Part shown: piece by piece, positions 45,025-55,434 of the stretch
Layout of the letters: each line of letters starts with the position of its first letter
Numbering within the stretch: position 1 is the stretch's first letter
Virus record (IMG/VR): IMGVR_UViG_3300044638_006148
Location: 1-63,296 of that record
DNA from: a virus
Strand: one strand, 5' to 3'
Length of the DNA stretch: 63,296 nucleotides
Notes under the pieces: model-generated
The model's database searches: none
What the model saw: only the letters and a program-made list of their open reading frames with translations
Told to the model about the DNA's origin: nothing
Translations under genes and position numbers: made by a program

Positions 45025-48000
45025 ATGATTACACGTGTAGGTACATATTCTCAAATAAAAGGTGTTAGTGTCAGTAGTCCTTGTTTAGTAGCAACTAGTG
45101 ATTCCATAACACTTAGTGGTACTCAGACAATAGATGGTGTTTTTGTAGATGTTGGAGACCGAGTATTGGTTAAGAATCAGAGTCCAGGTTCTGATAATGG
45201 AATTTATGTTGTAAGTGAAGGTTCATGGGATAGAGCTGTTGACATGTCTCTTAACATTGATGTATTCCAAGGACTTCAGGTATATATTAATTCTGGAACT
45301 ACCACAGGAGACAAAGTTTTTATTTTGAATACTCCAAATCCGATAATTTTAGGGACAACTAATTTAAATTTTGTGATATCTGTTGCTTCTGTTGGAAGTT
45401 CAGGTACGTCTGGTTCTTCTGGAACGTCTGGTACTAGTGGTACGTCAGGGACTAGCGGTGGAACGGGAAGTGGTGGTACATCGGGAACTAGTGGAACAGA
45501 TGGTACTAGCGGAACTTCAGGTTCATCTGGTACATCAGGAACTAGTGGTACAGATGGTTCAAGTGGTACATCAGGAACTAGTGGTACAGATGGTACTAGC
45601 GGAACTTCAGGTTCATCTGGTACATCAGGAACATCTGTAGCCGTATCGGGTACAACAGATTATATCGTTAGATTTACCTCAGCAACAACAATCGGAGACA
45701 GCTCTACCTGCCAATTAAGTAATGGTGACTTATTAGTTAATAATAATGTTAGTGTTGGTATGGGTGGTGGTAGTGTTACATCAAATACTAGAGTGGGACT
45801 CAATGCTTTAAGTGGTAATACCACAGGTATTGGTAACACTGCTGTTGGAGCTTGTGCGTTGAGAACTAATACAGTAGGTGTTTTGAATACCGCAATTGGT
45901 AATTGTTCATTAGTAAATAACGTAAACGGTAGTCGTAACACAGCAGTCGGATTTGCGGCATTGAGGTATAACACAACTGCTTGTTATAATACAGCTGTAG
46001 GTGCACAATCATTAAGAGATAATACAACAGGATGTCGAAATACTGCAGTAGGTACTTATGCTCTTTGTCTCAATACAGTAGGTGTTTGTAATACTGCAGT
46101 AGGAATGAACTCCCTTGCGAATAACACAACCGGAAGTCGTAATACTGCGATTGGGGCTGGTGCACTATTTATCAACAATAATAGTGACAATACAGCTGTA
46201 GGATATTTTTCCCTAGTATCTAACACAACCGGATACTTTAATACTGCATTAGGTACAAGTGCGCTAAGATCAAATACCATAGGTGGTAGAAATACCGCAG
46301 TTGGTTTTCAGGCTTTGTTTTCCAATTCAACTGGAATTAGAAATACTTCGGTAGGACAAAGTGCTTTACAACAGAATACAGTAGGGCAAGGAAATACTGC
46401 TGTAGGATATATTGCATTATTCTTAAATACATCAGGAAGCCTTAATACCGCAGTGGGGCGAGAGGCATTGTGTGCCAACACAACTGGATTTCAGAACACG
46501 GCATTAGGCTCATATGCATTAAAAAATAACACTACTGGATATTTCAATACTGGAGTAGGTATTAGTGCACTACAACAAAATACCACAGGAGCTAAAAATA
46601 CTGCAGTAGGCTTGAACGCTCTTTTAAATAATACAGGAGGTTTTAGAAATACTGCAATGGGGCAAAGTGCTTTACAGCAGAATACAAATGGATCAAGCAA
46701 TACTGCTGTAGGATATCACGCCTTGATTGCAAATTCAACAGGGGCCTTTAATACCGCAATGGGATGTGGGGCGTTAAGAAATAATAATGCAACTGCTATA
46801 ACAGCAGTAGGATATAGAGCACTATACTCCAATACAACTGGAGCGCAAAATACTGCAGTTGGGGCCAGAGCATTAAGACAAAATACAATAGGAAGTAGTA
46901 ATATTGCTGTTGGAACTTATGCTTTATATAGTAATACAGGAGGAGTCTGTAATATTGCGGTAGGTAGAAACGCTCTTTTATTTAATCAAGTTGGGTCACA
47001 GAACGTAGCTATAGGTACTGACGCCTTGTTTGCTAGCGTCGGCAACAACAACGTAGCAATAGGTTGGGAAGCCTCAAGAAATAATACAAGTGGATCACTT
47101 AACATAGCCTTAGGGAGTAGAACATTAAGAAATAATACAATAGGAAACTGGAACACTGGATTAGGAACTTATGCTTTATATTGTAATACAACAGGAACAG
47201 GTAATGCTGCAGTAGGAGGATTATCATTGTTTTCCAACACAATAGGAGCAAACAACACAGCAGTTGGATTTTGTGCATTAAGAAGTAATACAATAGGTGG
47301 TAGTAATACATCTATTGGTTATAATGCATTAAGCTGTAATACTACAGGTACTTTAAATGTTGCTATAGGTACTCGTGCTTTATTACTCAATACAATTGGT
47401 TGTACTAACGTTGCTGTAGGTGATAGAGCTTTATGTTCTAACGTTAGTGGTAATAGAAATGTGGCAATAGGACAGGAGGCAATGCGTTTTAATACAGCTT
47501 CGAATAATACAGCTGTTGGGTACTATGCATTAAGAAGTAATACTACAGGGACTTGTAATACTGCTATTGGAAATGGAGCAATGCAATGTAATACAATATC
47601 CGACAACAATACTGCTGTAGGTACTAATGCATTGTTTAATAATACTACAGGAACGGGTAATACTGCCGTAGGAAGAAGAGCACTAGAAGCAAATACTACC
47701 GGTAGATACAATGTTGGTATGGGAGTTAACTCTTTAGTGTTTAATACTACTGGTTCTTGTAATACTGGTCTTGGATTATCAGCGTTACAAAGTAATACAA
47801 CAGGATATGCTAATACTGCAATAGGATTTAGTTCTTTATGTGTCAATACTACTGGATTTTATAATGTAAGTATAGGATTTAATGCTGGAAGTGGTAGTTT
47901 AGGGACATGTCAAAACGTTATCATTGGAGCCAAAGCAGGTTTGGGAACCGCAGGTAACTCAAATGTTGCTGTAGGATATAATTCTTTAAGATGTAACATA

Positions 48001-48924
48001 GCAAACGCAAACGTAGCAGTTGGAGGTAATTCGATGAGAAATAATACTACTGGAGCGGCAAACGTAGCTATTGGTTTCGATGCAATGTCACAGAACACTA
48101 TAGGTGCCGGCATCACAGCAGTTGGGGTCTGTGCGTTGAGAAATAATACAACTGGTTATGGAATGACGGCCGTAGGATACAGAGCAGCACCATCATCAAC
48201 ATGTCGTTTTATTACTGCAATAGGATTTGGAGCTTTATGTCTTGCTACTGCGGCTTGTCACAATACCGTCGTAGGCGCATTAGCAGGAAGAAACGTCACC
48301 ACAGGTATTGCAAACATTGCTGTAGGATATTACGCTTTAGGTAAAAGTACAACTGGTAGTGGAAATACCGTTTTAGGTCACTACGCGCAGACTTCAATAA
48401 CAGCAGGTGTAAATAACACCATAGCCGTGGGTTGTTGCGCATGTACTTCAGCAACAACAGGCCATTCAGTTTGGGGTAACTCATCAAACAATACTTGCAA
48501 CTGTGTTTATGTGGCATGGTCTACTGTTTCCGACTGTAGAGACAAAACCAACGTTCAAACATTACCATCCAAATTAGGTTTAGATTTAATCAAGAAACTA
48601 CGTCCCGTATCCTTTAACTGGGACCATAGAGATACTTACGTTAGAGAATGTAGCTATGAGTATGGTACAAAAGACGGTAACTTAGTAGGAACAAAAGAAC
48701 ATTACGGTCTAATTGCCCAAGAATTAAAATCCGTACTAGAAGAATTAGATGTTAAATTTGATGGTTTAGGACATGATGACGATAAAGATGCTTATCGAGT
48801 TACATACGAAGAATTAATTCCATCAATAATTAAATCAATACAAGAACAACAATCACAAATAGAGTCTCTTAAATCTGAAAACGATGAATTAAAGTCCATA
48901 CTACAAAGAAATAATATAGTATAA
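45025..48924 (+). CDS. Tail-fibre paralog 2 with about 53 NTAVG repeats, S74 chaperone
   Basis: 1299 residues. Shared N-terminal domain (about 1-120), a short GTS stalk, then about 53 copies of a 17-residue unit, consensus NTAVGxxALxxNTTGxx (nucleotides 45784-48460). Such repeats build a left-handed beta-roll comparable to trimeric autotransporter heads. The S74 chaperone starts STVSDCRDKTNV (Ser1169) and ends in a coiled coil finishing LQRNNIV. Cys is unusually frequent inside the repeats. Its distal 130 residues are close to those of 48981-52712. Confidence 0.82.
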   Translation: MITRVGTYSQIKGVSVSSPCLVATSDSITLSGTQTIDGVFVDVGDRVLVKNQSPGSDNGIYVVSEGSWDRAVDMSLNIDVFQGLQVYINSGTTTGDKVFILNTPNPIILGTTNLNFVISVASVGSSGTSGSSGTSGTSGTSGTSGGTGSGGTSGTSGTDGTSGTSGSSGTSGTSGTDGSSGTSGTSGTDGTSGTSGSSGTSGTSVAVSGTTDYIVRFTSATTIGDSSTCQLSNGDLLVNNNVSVGMGGGSVTSNTRVGLNALSGNTTGIGNTAVGACALRTNTVGVLNTAIGNCSLVNNVNGSRNTAVGFAALRYNTTACYNTAVGAQSLRDNTTGCRNTAVGTYALCLNTVGVCNTAVGMNSLANNTTGSRNTAIGAGALFINNNSDNTAVGYFSLVSNTTGYFNTALGTSALRSNTIGGRNTAVGFQALFSNSTGIRNTSVGQSALQQNTVGQGNTAVGYIALFLNTSGSLNTAVGREALCANTTGFQNTALGSYALKNNTTGYFNTGVGISALQQNTTGAKNTAVGLNALLNNTGGFRNTAMGQSALQQNTNGSSNTAVGYHALIANSTGAFNTAMGCGALRNNNATAITAVGYRALYSNTTGAQNTAVGARALRQNTIGSSNIAVGTYALYSNTGGVCNIAVGRNALLFNQVGSQNVAIGTDALFASVGNNNVAIGWEASRNNTSGSLNIALGSRTLRNNTIGNWNTGLGTYALYCNTTGTGNAAVGGLSLFSNTIGANNTAVGFCALRSNTIGGSNTSIGYNALSCNTTGTLNVAIGTRALLLNTIGCTNVAVGDRALCSNVSGNRNVAIGQEAMRFNTASNNTAVGYYALRSNTTGTCNTAIGNGAMQCNTISDNNTAVGTNALFNNTTGTGNTAVGRRALEANTTGRYNVGMGVNSLVFNTTGSCNTGLGLSALQSNTTGYANTAIGFSSLCVNTTGFYNVSIGFNAGSGSLGTCQNVIIGAKAGLGTAGNSNVAVGYNSLRCNIANANVAVGGNSMRNNTTGAANVAIGFDAMSQNTIGAGITAVGVCALRNNTTGYGMTAVGYRAAPSSTCRFITAIGFGALCLATAACHNTVVGALAGRNVTTGIANIAVGYYALGKSTTGSGNTVLGHYAQTSITAGVNNTIAVGCCACTSATTGHSVWGNSSNNTCNCVYVAWSTVSDCRDKTNVQTLPSKLGLDLIKKLRPVSFNWDHRDTYVRECSYEYGTKDGNLVGTKEHYGLIAQELKSVLEELDVKFDGLGHDDDKDAYRVTYEELIPSIIKSIQEQQSQIESLKSENDELKSILQRNNIV
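45784..48460 (+). repeat. 17-residue (51-bp) NTAVG tandem repeats, about 53 units
   Basis: Protein-level repeat NTAVGxxALxxNTTGxx, with N-V-A-I-G and N-I-A-V-G variants. Few units are identical at DNA level; a few are shortened (for example NTAVG after NNNSD). Confidence 0.88.
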
Positions 48925-48925
48925 A

Positions 48926-48980
48926 TCTATTTAGTAATAAACTAAGAATAGTTAATTTCAATACAAACAGGTTCCATAAA
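48926..48980 (+). promoter_or_regulatory. Shared 5' leader, copy 3
   Basis: CTATTTAGTAATAAACTAAG and GTTCCATAAA before ATG 48981. The upstream gene's stop TAA lies immediately before it. Confidence 0.55.
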
Positions 48981-51900
48981 ATGATTACACGTATAAGTAC
49001 ATATTCCCAAATAAAAGGTGTTAGTGTCTCGAATCCTTGTTTAGTTGCAACTGTTGGGTCGATTACTCTTAGTGGTACTCAGACCATAGATGGAATATCT
49101 GTAAACAATGGTGACAGAGTTTTGGTTAAGAATCAGAGTCCATCATCAGAAAACGGGATTTATATTGTAAGTGGAGGAACTTGGAGTCGGGCGGTAGATA
49201 TGTCAATTGATAGTGATGTATTTCAAGGTCTTCAGGTGTTTGTTAATTCTGGAACTACTACTGGAGACAGAGTATTTGTTTTGAACACTCCAAATCCAAT
49301 TGTATTAGGAACGAGTGGTTTAATTTTTGGTTCTTCCACTTCATCAACTGGAACATCAGGGACAAGTGGAACATCAGGGACTAGTGGAACATCAGGAACT
49401 AGTGGGGGAACTGGAAGTGGTGGTACTAGTGGAACAGATGGTACAAGCGGAACTTCAGGAACAAGCGGAACTTCAGGAACAAGCGGAACATCTGTAGCCG
49501 TATCGGGTACAACAGAATATATTGTCAAATTTACAAGTTCAACCACAATCGGGAACAGTTCAACTTGTCAACAGGCAAATGGCGACTTATTAGTTAATAA
49601 TAATGTTAGCGTTGGTATGGGTGGTGGAAGTATTACGTCTAATACTAGAGTGGGTAGCAATGCTCTTAGTTGTAATACAACAGGTGCAGGAAATTCAGCA
49701 GTAGGTTCAAGCGCCCTTACATATAATACAACCGGAAGTAATAATTCAGCATTGGGATGTTTTGCACTTCGTTGTAATACTACCGGTAACGCCCAAGTAG
49801 CGATAGGAACAGACGCATTATGTTGTTCAAACTTTGCATCAACTTCCGCAAATGCCAACGTAGCGGTAGGATACAGAGCATTAAGATCTAATACAACAGG
49901 AAACAGTAATACAGCAGTTGGAACTAGGACATTAGAGTCAAATACTATAGGACGTGGTAATAGTGGAATAGGACTAAGATCATTACAAGCAAATACTTTT
50001 GGAAACAATAATACCGCACTAGGAGCTGGATCAATGCAATGTAATACTGGTGGTTATAGAAATACCGCTATAGGAACTTGTACACTTTATGCAAATACCA
50101 CAGGAAATGATAATATTGCAATTGGTTATCTTTCACTTTGTAATAATACAATAGGTTGTCGCAATGTAGGAATAGGATGTGCAACTCTTTGCGGTAATAC
50201 TACAGGATCCCGTAATATCGCAATAGGAAATAATGCTTTACAGTCTCAAACCTCAGGTCAAAATAATGTTGCAATTGGGTACTTAGCATTGACCACTAAT
50301 ACTATAGGATCAAACAATACCGCCTTAGGTACTTGTTCAATGCGTTTTAACACTACAGGTAATCGAAATACTGCTGTAGGTCAACTTTCTCTTTATCAAA
50401 ATACAATAGGGACAGATAATGTTGCTATTGGAAGAAGATCCTTACAAAACAATACTACAGGAACGTTTAATACATCAATAGGAGTCCAATCCCTTGTATG
50501 TAATACTTCAGGTTGCCGCAATGTAGCAATAGGAAGTTACGCATTGTATAACAATACTTCAGGAATTCGTAATGCTGCAATAGGTAATGCCGCACTTCGT
50601 GCTAACACTACTGGAGGATATAATACCGCAGTAGGTAATTATGCACTTTGTGCTAACACTGTTGGATACCGTAATGTTGCGGTGGGTAATTGTGCCCTTG
50701 TTTCTAACACTAGTGGATTTTGTAATACTGCTGTAGGTAATAACGCACTTCGTAGTAATACAACCGGTAACAATAATATCGCCGTAGGTAGTTATGCACT
50801 TCGTAATAATACTTTTGGATCATCTAACGTTGCTTTAGGGTACAATGCTTTATATGCTAACACCACTGCAATTCAAAATACTGCTGTAGGATTTTGTTCA
50901 ATGAGAAATACTACTATTGGTTCATATAATACCGCAACAGGATTTTGTTCACTTTTTGGTAATACCACAGGAATTTCTAATGTTGCAATAGGTTTTCGAA
51001 CGCTTCAACAAAACACAACAGGATGTAATAATACCGCAATAGGTACTCAAGCAATGCAATTAGGCACAACAGGACAGTCTAATGTTGCTGTAGGTCATCT
51101 TGCACTTCGTTGTAATAATGGGTCCAATAATACTGCAATTGGAAGTAATTCACTTGCTTGTAATACGACAGGAGAATGTAACACCGCAGTAGGTAATTCT
51201 TCACTTAGTTGTAATACGACAGGAATATGTAACATCGCAGTAGGACATTGTTCCCTTTTAGTTAATACAACAGGATCCAATAATGTGGCACTAGGTAGTC
51301 TTGCACTTCGTTTTAATACAACGGGAGGTTGCCAAGTGGCTATAGGAGCCGATGCATTACGTTACTCAAACTTTGCATCAACTTCCGCAAATGCCAACGT
51401 AGCTGTTGGATACAGAGCATTAAGAGCTAATACAATCGGAACAAGCAATACCGCTTTAGGCACTAGAACACTCTTATCTAATACAACAGGTGCAAACAAC
51501 ACCGCAGTAGGTGATGATGCACTTTTAAGTAATATAGTAGGTTCTAATAATACAGCGTTAGGGTATCAAGCATTGATGTTCAACACAACATCAAATAACA
51601 CAGCGGTGGGTTATTGCGCATTAAAATGTAATACTACTGGTGTAGGTAATATTGGATTAGGGGATAGAGCATTATCTTTAAACACTACTGGTGCTAATAA
51701 TACAGCTGTCGGTAGGATCTCTTTATACAGAAACACAACTGGTATTGCCAATACGGGATTGGGATATGGTACATTAGTAAATAATACTACTGGAGTTTGT
51801 AATACAGCAGTAGGATTTAATTCATTAAGATATAATATTTCAGGTACTAGAAACACAGCAGTAGGTAATAACTCATTAATATTTAATACTACGGGTAATA

Positions 51901-52712
51901 ATAATACCTCAGTAGGTTTTTATTCTTTGTTTTCAAACACAGCATCAAACAACACAGCAGTTGGTTACTGTGCATTAAGATATAATACAACAGGAAATAG
52001 AAACGTTGCTGTAGGTACTTTGGCATCAAGATGTAACACAACCGGAGGTTATAATGCAAGCCTTGGGTATGGGGCTTTATCTAGTAGTAATACTGGTTTC
52101 TCTAATACTGCGGTAGGATTTTGTGCGTTGTTTAGTGCTAGCGGAGGTGCGAGTTGTAATACGGCGTTAGGATTCAATGCTCAACATCTTAACGGTAATT
52201 CTAATACAATTGCGGTAGGATTTTGTGCGGTCACTAATACAGTTAGTAATCACACAGTATGGGGTAACTCAGCAAACAACGTCTGTAATTGTGTTTACGC
52301 AGCATGGTCAAACGTTTCCGACTGTAGAGACAAAACCAACATCCAAACATTACCTTCCAAACTAGGTCTTGATTTAATCACAAAACTACGTCCTGTATCC
52401 TTTAACTGGGATCATAGAGACACATATGTTAGAGAATGTAGTTATGAGTACGGACAAAAAGATGGTAACTTAGCAGGAACAAAAGAACATTACGGTCTAA
52501 TAGCACAAGAACTTAAATCAGCACTAGAAGAATTGGATGTTAAATTTGATGGTTTAGGACATGATGATAATAAAAATGCCTACCGTCTAACATACGAAGA
52601 ACTTATCGCACCAATCATCAAAGCAATACAAGAACAACAAATTCAAATCGAATCTCTTAAATCCGAAAACGACACAATCAAATCTGAAATTGAAATATTG
52701 AAACAAAAATAA
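48981..52712 (+). CDS. Tail-fibre paralog 3 with NTAVG repeats, S74 chaperone
   Basis: 1243 residues, same plan as 45025-48924: shared N-terminal domain, short GTS stalk (49348-49494), about fifty NTAVG units (49641-52249) and an S74 chaperone starting SNVSDCRDKTNI (Ser1113) with a C-terminal coiled coil. The N-terminal and chaperone domains are near-identical to paralog 2, while the repeat arrays differ. An irregular unit reading CCSNFASTSANANVAVGYRAL occurs twice within the array (about 49761-49896 and 51301-51435), a segmental duplication. Confidence 0.82.
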   Translation: MITRISTYSQIKGVSVSNPCLVATVGSITLSGTQTIDGISVNNGDRVLVKNQSPSSENGIYIVSGGTWSRAVDMSIDSDVFQGLQVFVNSGTTTGDRVFVLNTPNPIVLGTSGLIFGSSTSSTGTSGTSGTSGTSGTSGTSGGTGSGGTSGTDGTSGTSGTSGTSGTSGTSVAVSGTTEYIVKFTSSTTIGNSSTCQQANGDLLVNNNVSVGMGGGSITSNTRVGSNALSCNTTGAGNSAVGSSALTYNTTGSNNSALGCFALRCNTTGNAQVAIGTDALCCSNFASTSANANVAVGYRALRSNTTGNSNTAVGTRTLESNTIGRGNSGIGLRSLQANTFGNNNTALGAGSMQCNTGGYRNTAIGTCTLYANTTGNDNIAIGYLSLCNNTIGCRNVGIGCATLCGNTTGSRNIAIGNNALQSQTSGQNNVAIGYLALTTNTIGSNNTALGTCSMRFNTTGNRNTAVGQLSLYQNTIGTDNVAIGRRSLQNNTTGTFNTSIGVQSLVCNTSGCRNVAIGSYALYNNTSGIRNAAIGNAALRANTTGGYNTAVGNYALCANTVGYRNVAVGNCALVSNTSGFCNTAVGNNALRSNTTGNNNIAVGSYALRNNTFGSSNVALGYNALYANTTAIQNTAVGFCSMRNTTIGSYNTATGFCSLFGNTTGISNVAIGFRTLQQNTTGCNNTAIGTQAMQLGTTGQSNVAVGHLALRCNNGSNNTAIGSNSLACNTTGECNTAVGNSSLSCNTTGICNIAVGHCSLLVNTTGSNNVALGSLALRFNTTGGCQVAIGADALRYSNFASTSANANVAVGYRALRANTIGTSNTALGTRTLLSNTTGANNTAVGDDALLSNIVGSNNTALGYQALMFNTTSNNTAVGYCALKCNTTGVGNIGLGDRALSLNTTGANNTAVGRISLYRNTTGIANTGLGYGTLVNNTTGVCNTAVGFNSLRYNISGTRNTAVGNNSLIFNTTGNNNTSVGFYSLFSNTASNNTAVGYCALRYNTTGNRNVAVGTLASRCNTTGGYNASLGYGALSSSNTGFSNTAVGFCALFSASGGASCNTALGFNAQHLNGNSNTIAVGFCAVTNTVSNHTVWGNSANNVCNCVYAAWSNVSDCRDKTNIQTLPSKLGLDLITKLRPVSFNWDHRDTYVRECSYEYGQKDGNLAGTKEHYGLIAQELKSALEELDVKFDGLGHDDNKNAYRLTYEELIAPIIKAIQEQQIQIESLKSENDTIKSEIEILKQK
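49641..52249 (+). repeat. 17-residue (51-bp) NTAVG tandem repeats, about 50 units
   Basis: Same repeat class as at 45784-48460. Contains an internal duplication of an irregular unit. Confidence 0.88.
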
Positions 52713-52800
52713 ATTCAATAATCAATTTGATATAAAAACATTTAAATAAAAATATATATTAATCAATCTTGCAGTATTTATAAATTAAACAAGGAAAACA

Positions 52801-54189
52801 ATGGCATGTAGTAAATATACACTCACGAACACTGGTTCAACAATAGTTAACTTCAGTTATAGAAGATGCGACGATTCATTTTGGGACTACCAAGTTGAAT
52901 TAGCTCAGAATGAAACAAAAAATATTTGGGTTATCGATGGAACTTATACAGTAGCCTCATCATTCAGAGGGTCTATTGTCTTGGCTAATGCCGGTTCATT
53001 TCCTCCAACTTCTGTAACACCAACAAATACTCCAACGCAAACACCAACCCCTACTAATACTACAACACCAACAAATACGGCGTCTAATACACCAACTCCA
53101 AGTGTGACTGCTACGGGTACTGGAACACCAACTCCTACACCTACAAATACTGGAACAGGTACACAAACTCCTACACCAACTAATACTGCAACTCAGACTC
53201 CTACGCCAACTAATACTGGAACTCAGACTCCTACACCAACTAATACTGGAACTCAGACTCCTACACCAACTAATACTGGAACAGGTAGTACACCAACTCC
53301 TACACCAACTAATACTGGAACAGGTAGTACACCAACTCCTACACCGACAAATACCGGAACTCCAACTCAAACAGTAACTCCAACTAACACTGGTACTCCA
53401 ACACCTACTCAAACACTAACTCAAACTCCAACTAATACTGGCACTCCAACACCTACTGCAAATAACACATTTACAGTATATTCAGGATTAACATCTGATG
53501 CTGCATGTGGACAATATTTCTCAACAGTAGTTGTTTACGGTAATAATTCACAGTTTGATTTGTCAAGTCAATTCTCAAACATTTCTACATTCCCACCATC
53601 AATCAGTATGACAGGATTCATCCAAAATAATGGATTTGTTTTTGAATTAGATTCAAACGGATTTGTCCTAGGATTTGGAACTTTATGTTCAACTTTAACT
53701 CCAACACCAACAAATAGTTCAACACCTACTGTAACTCCAACAAATACCGAAACTCCTACTGTAACACCAACAAATAGTTCAACACCTACTGTAACTCCAA
53801 CAAATAGTTCAACACCTACTGTAACTCCAACAAATACCGAAACTCCAACTCAAACAGTAACTCCAACTAACACCGGTACTCCAACACCTACTGTAACCTC
53901 AACAAATACACCATCACCGACTCCAACGTTTGGATATTATACTTATAGTTTAGGTACAGGTGCAACCGCAAATGATGCTTGTGTTGATTTTAGTGGTTCA
54001 CCTAACACAATTTATGGTACGGTAGCAGGTGGACCTGGTCCTAATGCTGGTGAATTTTTATACACAACTCCAGGTAATCCTCCGACTAATCCAGTCGCTA
54101 ATGGATATTACTCAAACGGAACTGCAGTTTTCATAGTGTCGGGAGGTTTGGGACAGATAACATCTGTAGACCCTAATGGATGCCTCTAA
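52801..54189 (+). CDS. PT-stalk fibre protein (MACSKY head), two stalks
   Basis: 462 residues. A head of about 65 residues ([36 protein letters not shown]) almost identical to the head of 54200-55339. Then a Pro-Thr-Asn stalk (about 67-220), a small domain (about 221-298), a second stalk (about 299-375) and a final domain (about 376-462) with [18 protein letters not shown]. The ATG is preceded by TATTTATA and by AAGGAAAACA, one of the few Shine-Dalgarno-like sites here. A mucin-like spacer with Thr-rich O-glycosylation potential. Confidence 0.65.
   Translation: MACSKYTLTNTGSTIVNFSYRRCDDSFWDYQVELAQNETKNIWVIDGTYTVASSFRGSIVLANAGSFPPTSVTPTNTPTQTPTPTNTTTPTNTASNTPTPSVTATGTGTPTPTPTNTGTGTQTPTPTNTATQTPTPTNTGTQTPTPTNTGTQTPTPTNTGTGSTPTPTPTNTGTGSTPTPTPTNTGTPTQTVTPTNTGTPTPTQTLTQTPTNTGTPTPTANNTFTVYSGLTSDAACGQYFSTVVVYGNNSQFDLSSQFSNISTFPPSISMTGFIQNNGFVFELDSNGFVLGFGTLCSTLTPTPTNSSTPTVTPTNTETPTVTPTNSSTPTVTPTNSSTPTVTPTNTETPTQTVTPTNTGTPTPTVTSTNTPSPTPTFGYYTYSLGTGATANDACVDFSGSPNTIYGTVAGGPGPNAGEFLYTTPGNPPTNPVANGYYSNGTAVFIVSGGLGQITSVDPNGCL
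52999..53924 (+). repeat. Pro-Thr-Asn stalk repeats
   Basis: TPTPTNTGT-type repeats in two tracts (52999-53458 and 53698-53924). Several near-identical 24-36 bp DNA units lie in the first tract, so slippage or recombination could change stalk length. Confidence 0.85.
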
Positions 54190-54199
54190 ATAGATAAAA

Positions 54200-55339
54200 A
54201 TGGCGTGTAGTAAATATGTACTCACGAACACTGGGTCAACAATAGTTAACTTCAGCTATAGAAGATGTGATGACACCATTTGGGATTATCAAGTTGAATT
54301 ATTCCCAAATCAAACTAAAAATATATGGGTTATTGATGGTACCTATACTGTGGCATCAGCATTTAGGTCAGTCATATCATTAGTGAATGAAGGTTCATTC
54401 CCTCCAACTTCTGTAACACCAACAAATACTCCAACGCAAACGCCAACCCCAACTAATACTACAACACCAACAAATACTCCGACTAACACTCCAACTCCGA
54501 GTGTTACTGCTACGGGGACTAGTACTCCAACACCTACACCAACAAATACTGGAACAGGTACTCCAACACCTACGCCAACAAATACTGGAACAGGTACTCC
54601 AACTCCAACACCTACACCAACAGAAACCCCAACTCAAACTGTAACACCAAGTACAACCGCAACGCCAGGACTAACTCCTACTGCAACTGAAACCCAAACA
54701 CCAACTCCAACTCCAACACCTACTAACACTGAAACTCCAACTCAAACACCTACACCAACAAATACTCCGACTCCAACCAATACTGAAACACCAACAGAGA
54801 CTCCAACTCCAACAAACACTGAAACCCCAACTAACACTCCAACACCTACTAACACAGAAACTCCAACAAATACTCCAACAAATACTGAAACTCCGACAGA
54901 AACTCCAACTAATACTCCTACTCCAACTAATACCGAAACTCCAACAAATACTCCTAGTGAGACTCCAACTAACACCCCTACAAATACCGAGACTCCAACT
55001 AACACACCAACACCAACAGCAACACCTCCGAATACATTTACTGTAACTAATAGTGGTGCGTCAGCTTATATCATAAACGGACAATCAAATCCAACATTAA
55101 CTGTAACTGAAGGTCAAACTTACACATTTAATATTGCAGCAACTGGACATCCGTTTTGGATAAAAACAACACCAGTGACTGGTACAGGTGATGCATATAA
55201 CGATGGTGTAACAAATAATGGAATCGACAATGGTACAATTACTTTTGTTGTCCCTTATAACGCACCATCCACACTTTACTACATCTGTCAAATCCACGGA
55301 TCGATGCAAGGTATAATTAATATAATTGATGTACCATAA
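54200..55339 (+). CDS. PT-stalk fibre protein with C-terminal cupredoxin-like domain
   Basis: 379 residues. Head nearly identical to that of 52801-54189, a long Pro-Thr-Asn/Glu stalk (about 72-276), then a 100-residue distal domain. It has the type 1 copper pattern: GHPFWIK (His), then [12 protein letters not shown] with Cys, His and Met spaced as in plastocyanin-like domains. Copper binding and electron transfer are not shown; the domain may be used only as a stable receptor-binding fold. It starts 10 bp after the previous stop. Confidence 0.7.
   Translation: MACSKYVLTNTGSTIVNFSYRRCDDTIWDYQVELFPNQTKNIWVIDGTYTVASAFRSVISLVNEGSFPPTSVTPTNTPTQTPTPTNTTTPTNTPTNTPTPSVTATGTSTPTPTPTNTGTGTPTPTPTNTGTGTPTPTPTPTETPTQTVTPSTTATPGLTPTATETQTPTPTPTPTNTETPTQTPTPTNTPTPTNTETPTETPTPTNTETPTNTPTPTNTETPTNTPTNTETPTETPTNTPTPTNTETPTNTPSETPTNTPTNTETPTNTPTPTATPPNTFTVTNSGASAYIINGQSNPTLTVTEGQTYTFNIAATGHPFWIKTTPVTGTGDAYNDGVTNNGIDNGTITFVVPYNAPSTLYYICQIHGSMQGIINIIDVP
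54415..55026 (+). repeat. Pro-Thr-Asn/Glu stalk repeats
   Basis: Repeats of [12 protein letters not shown] type. The long antisense open frames here (Val-Gly-rich) are by-products of codon structure. Confidence 0.85.
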
Positions 55340-55380
55340 AAATTGTGTTTTACTTCAAAAGAAGTTAAAAATTATATTCA

Positions 55381-55411
55381 AAAACCCTCTACTTATCAGA
55401 GGGTTTTTTTA
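55381..55411 (+). terminator. Rho-independent terminator after the fibre cluster
   Basis: Stem AAAACCCTCT / AGAGGGTTTT with the 7-base loop ACTTATC, followed by TTTTATTTT. It separates the fibre genes from the downstream glycosyltransferases and marks the end of the late fibre transcript. Confidence 0.88.
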
Positions 55412-55434
55412 TTTTATAGTAAAATATAAATCAA

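Noticed and set aside
45784-52249. CRISPR-like regular repeats
   Set aside because: The 51-bp units are coding, in frame for thousands of bases, degenerate at synonymous sites and without constant repeat plus variable spacer structure. No CRISPR array or cas gene is seen.
54742-55005. Antisense Val-Gly-rich open frame in the PT stalk
   Set aside because: A by-product of Pro-Thr-Asn codons on the sense strand, like the frames at 36402-36629 and 52996-53412.
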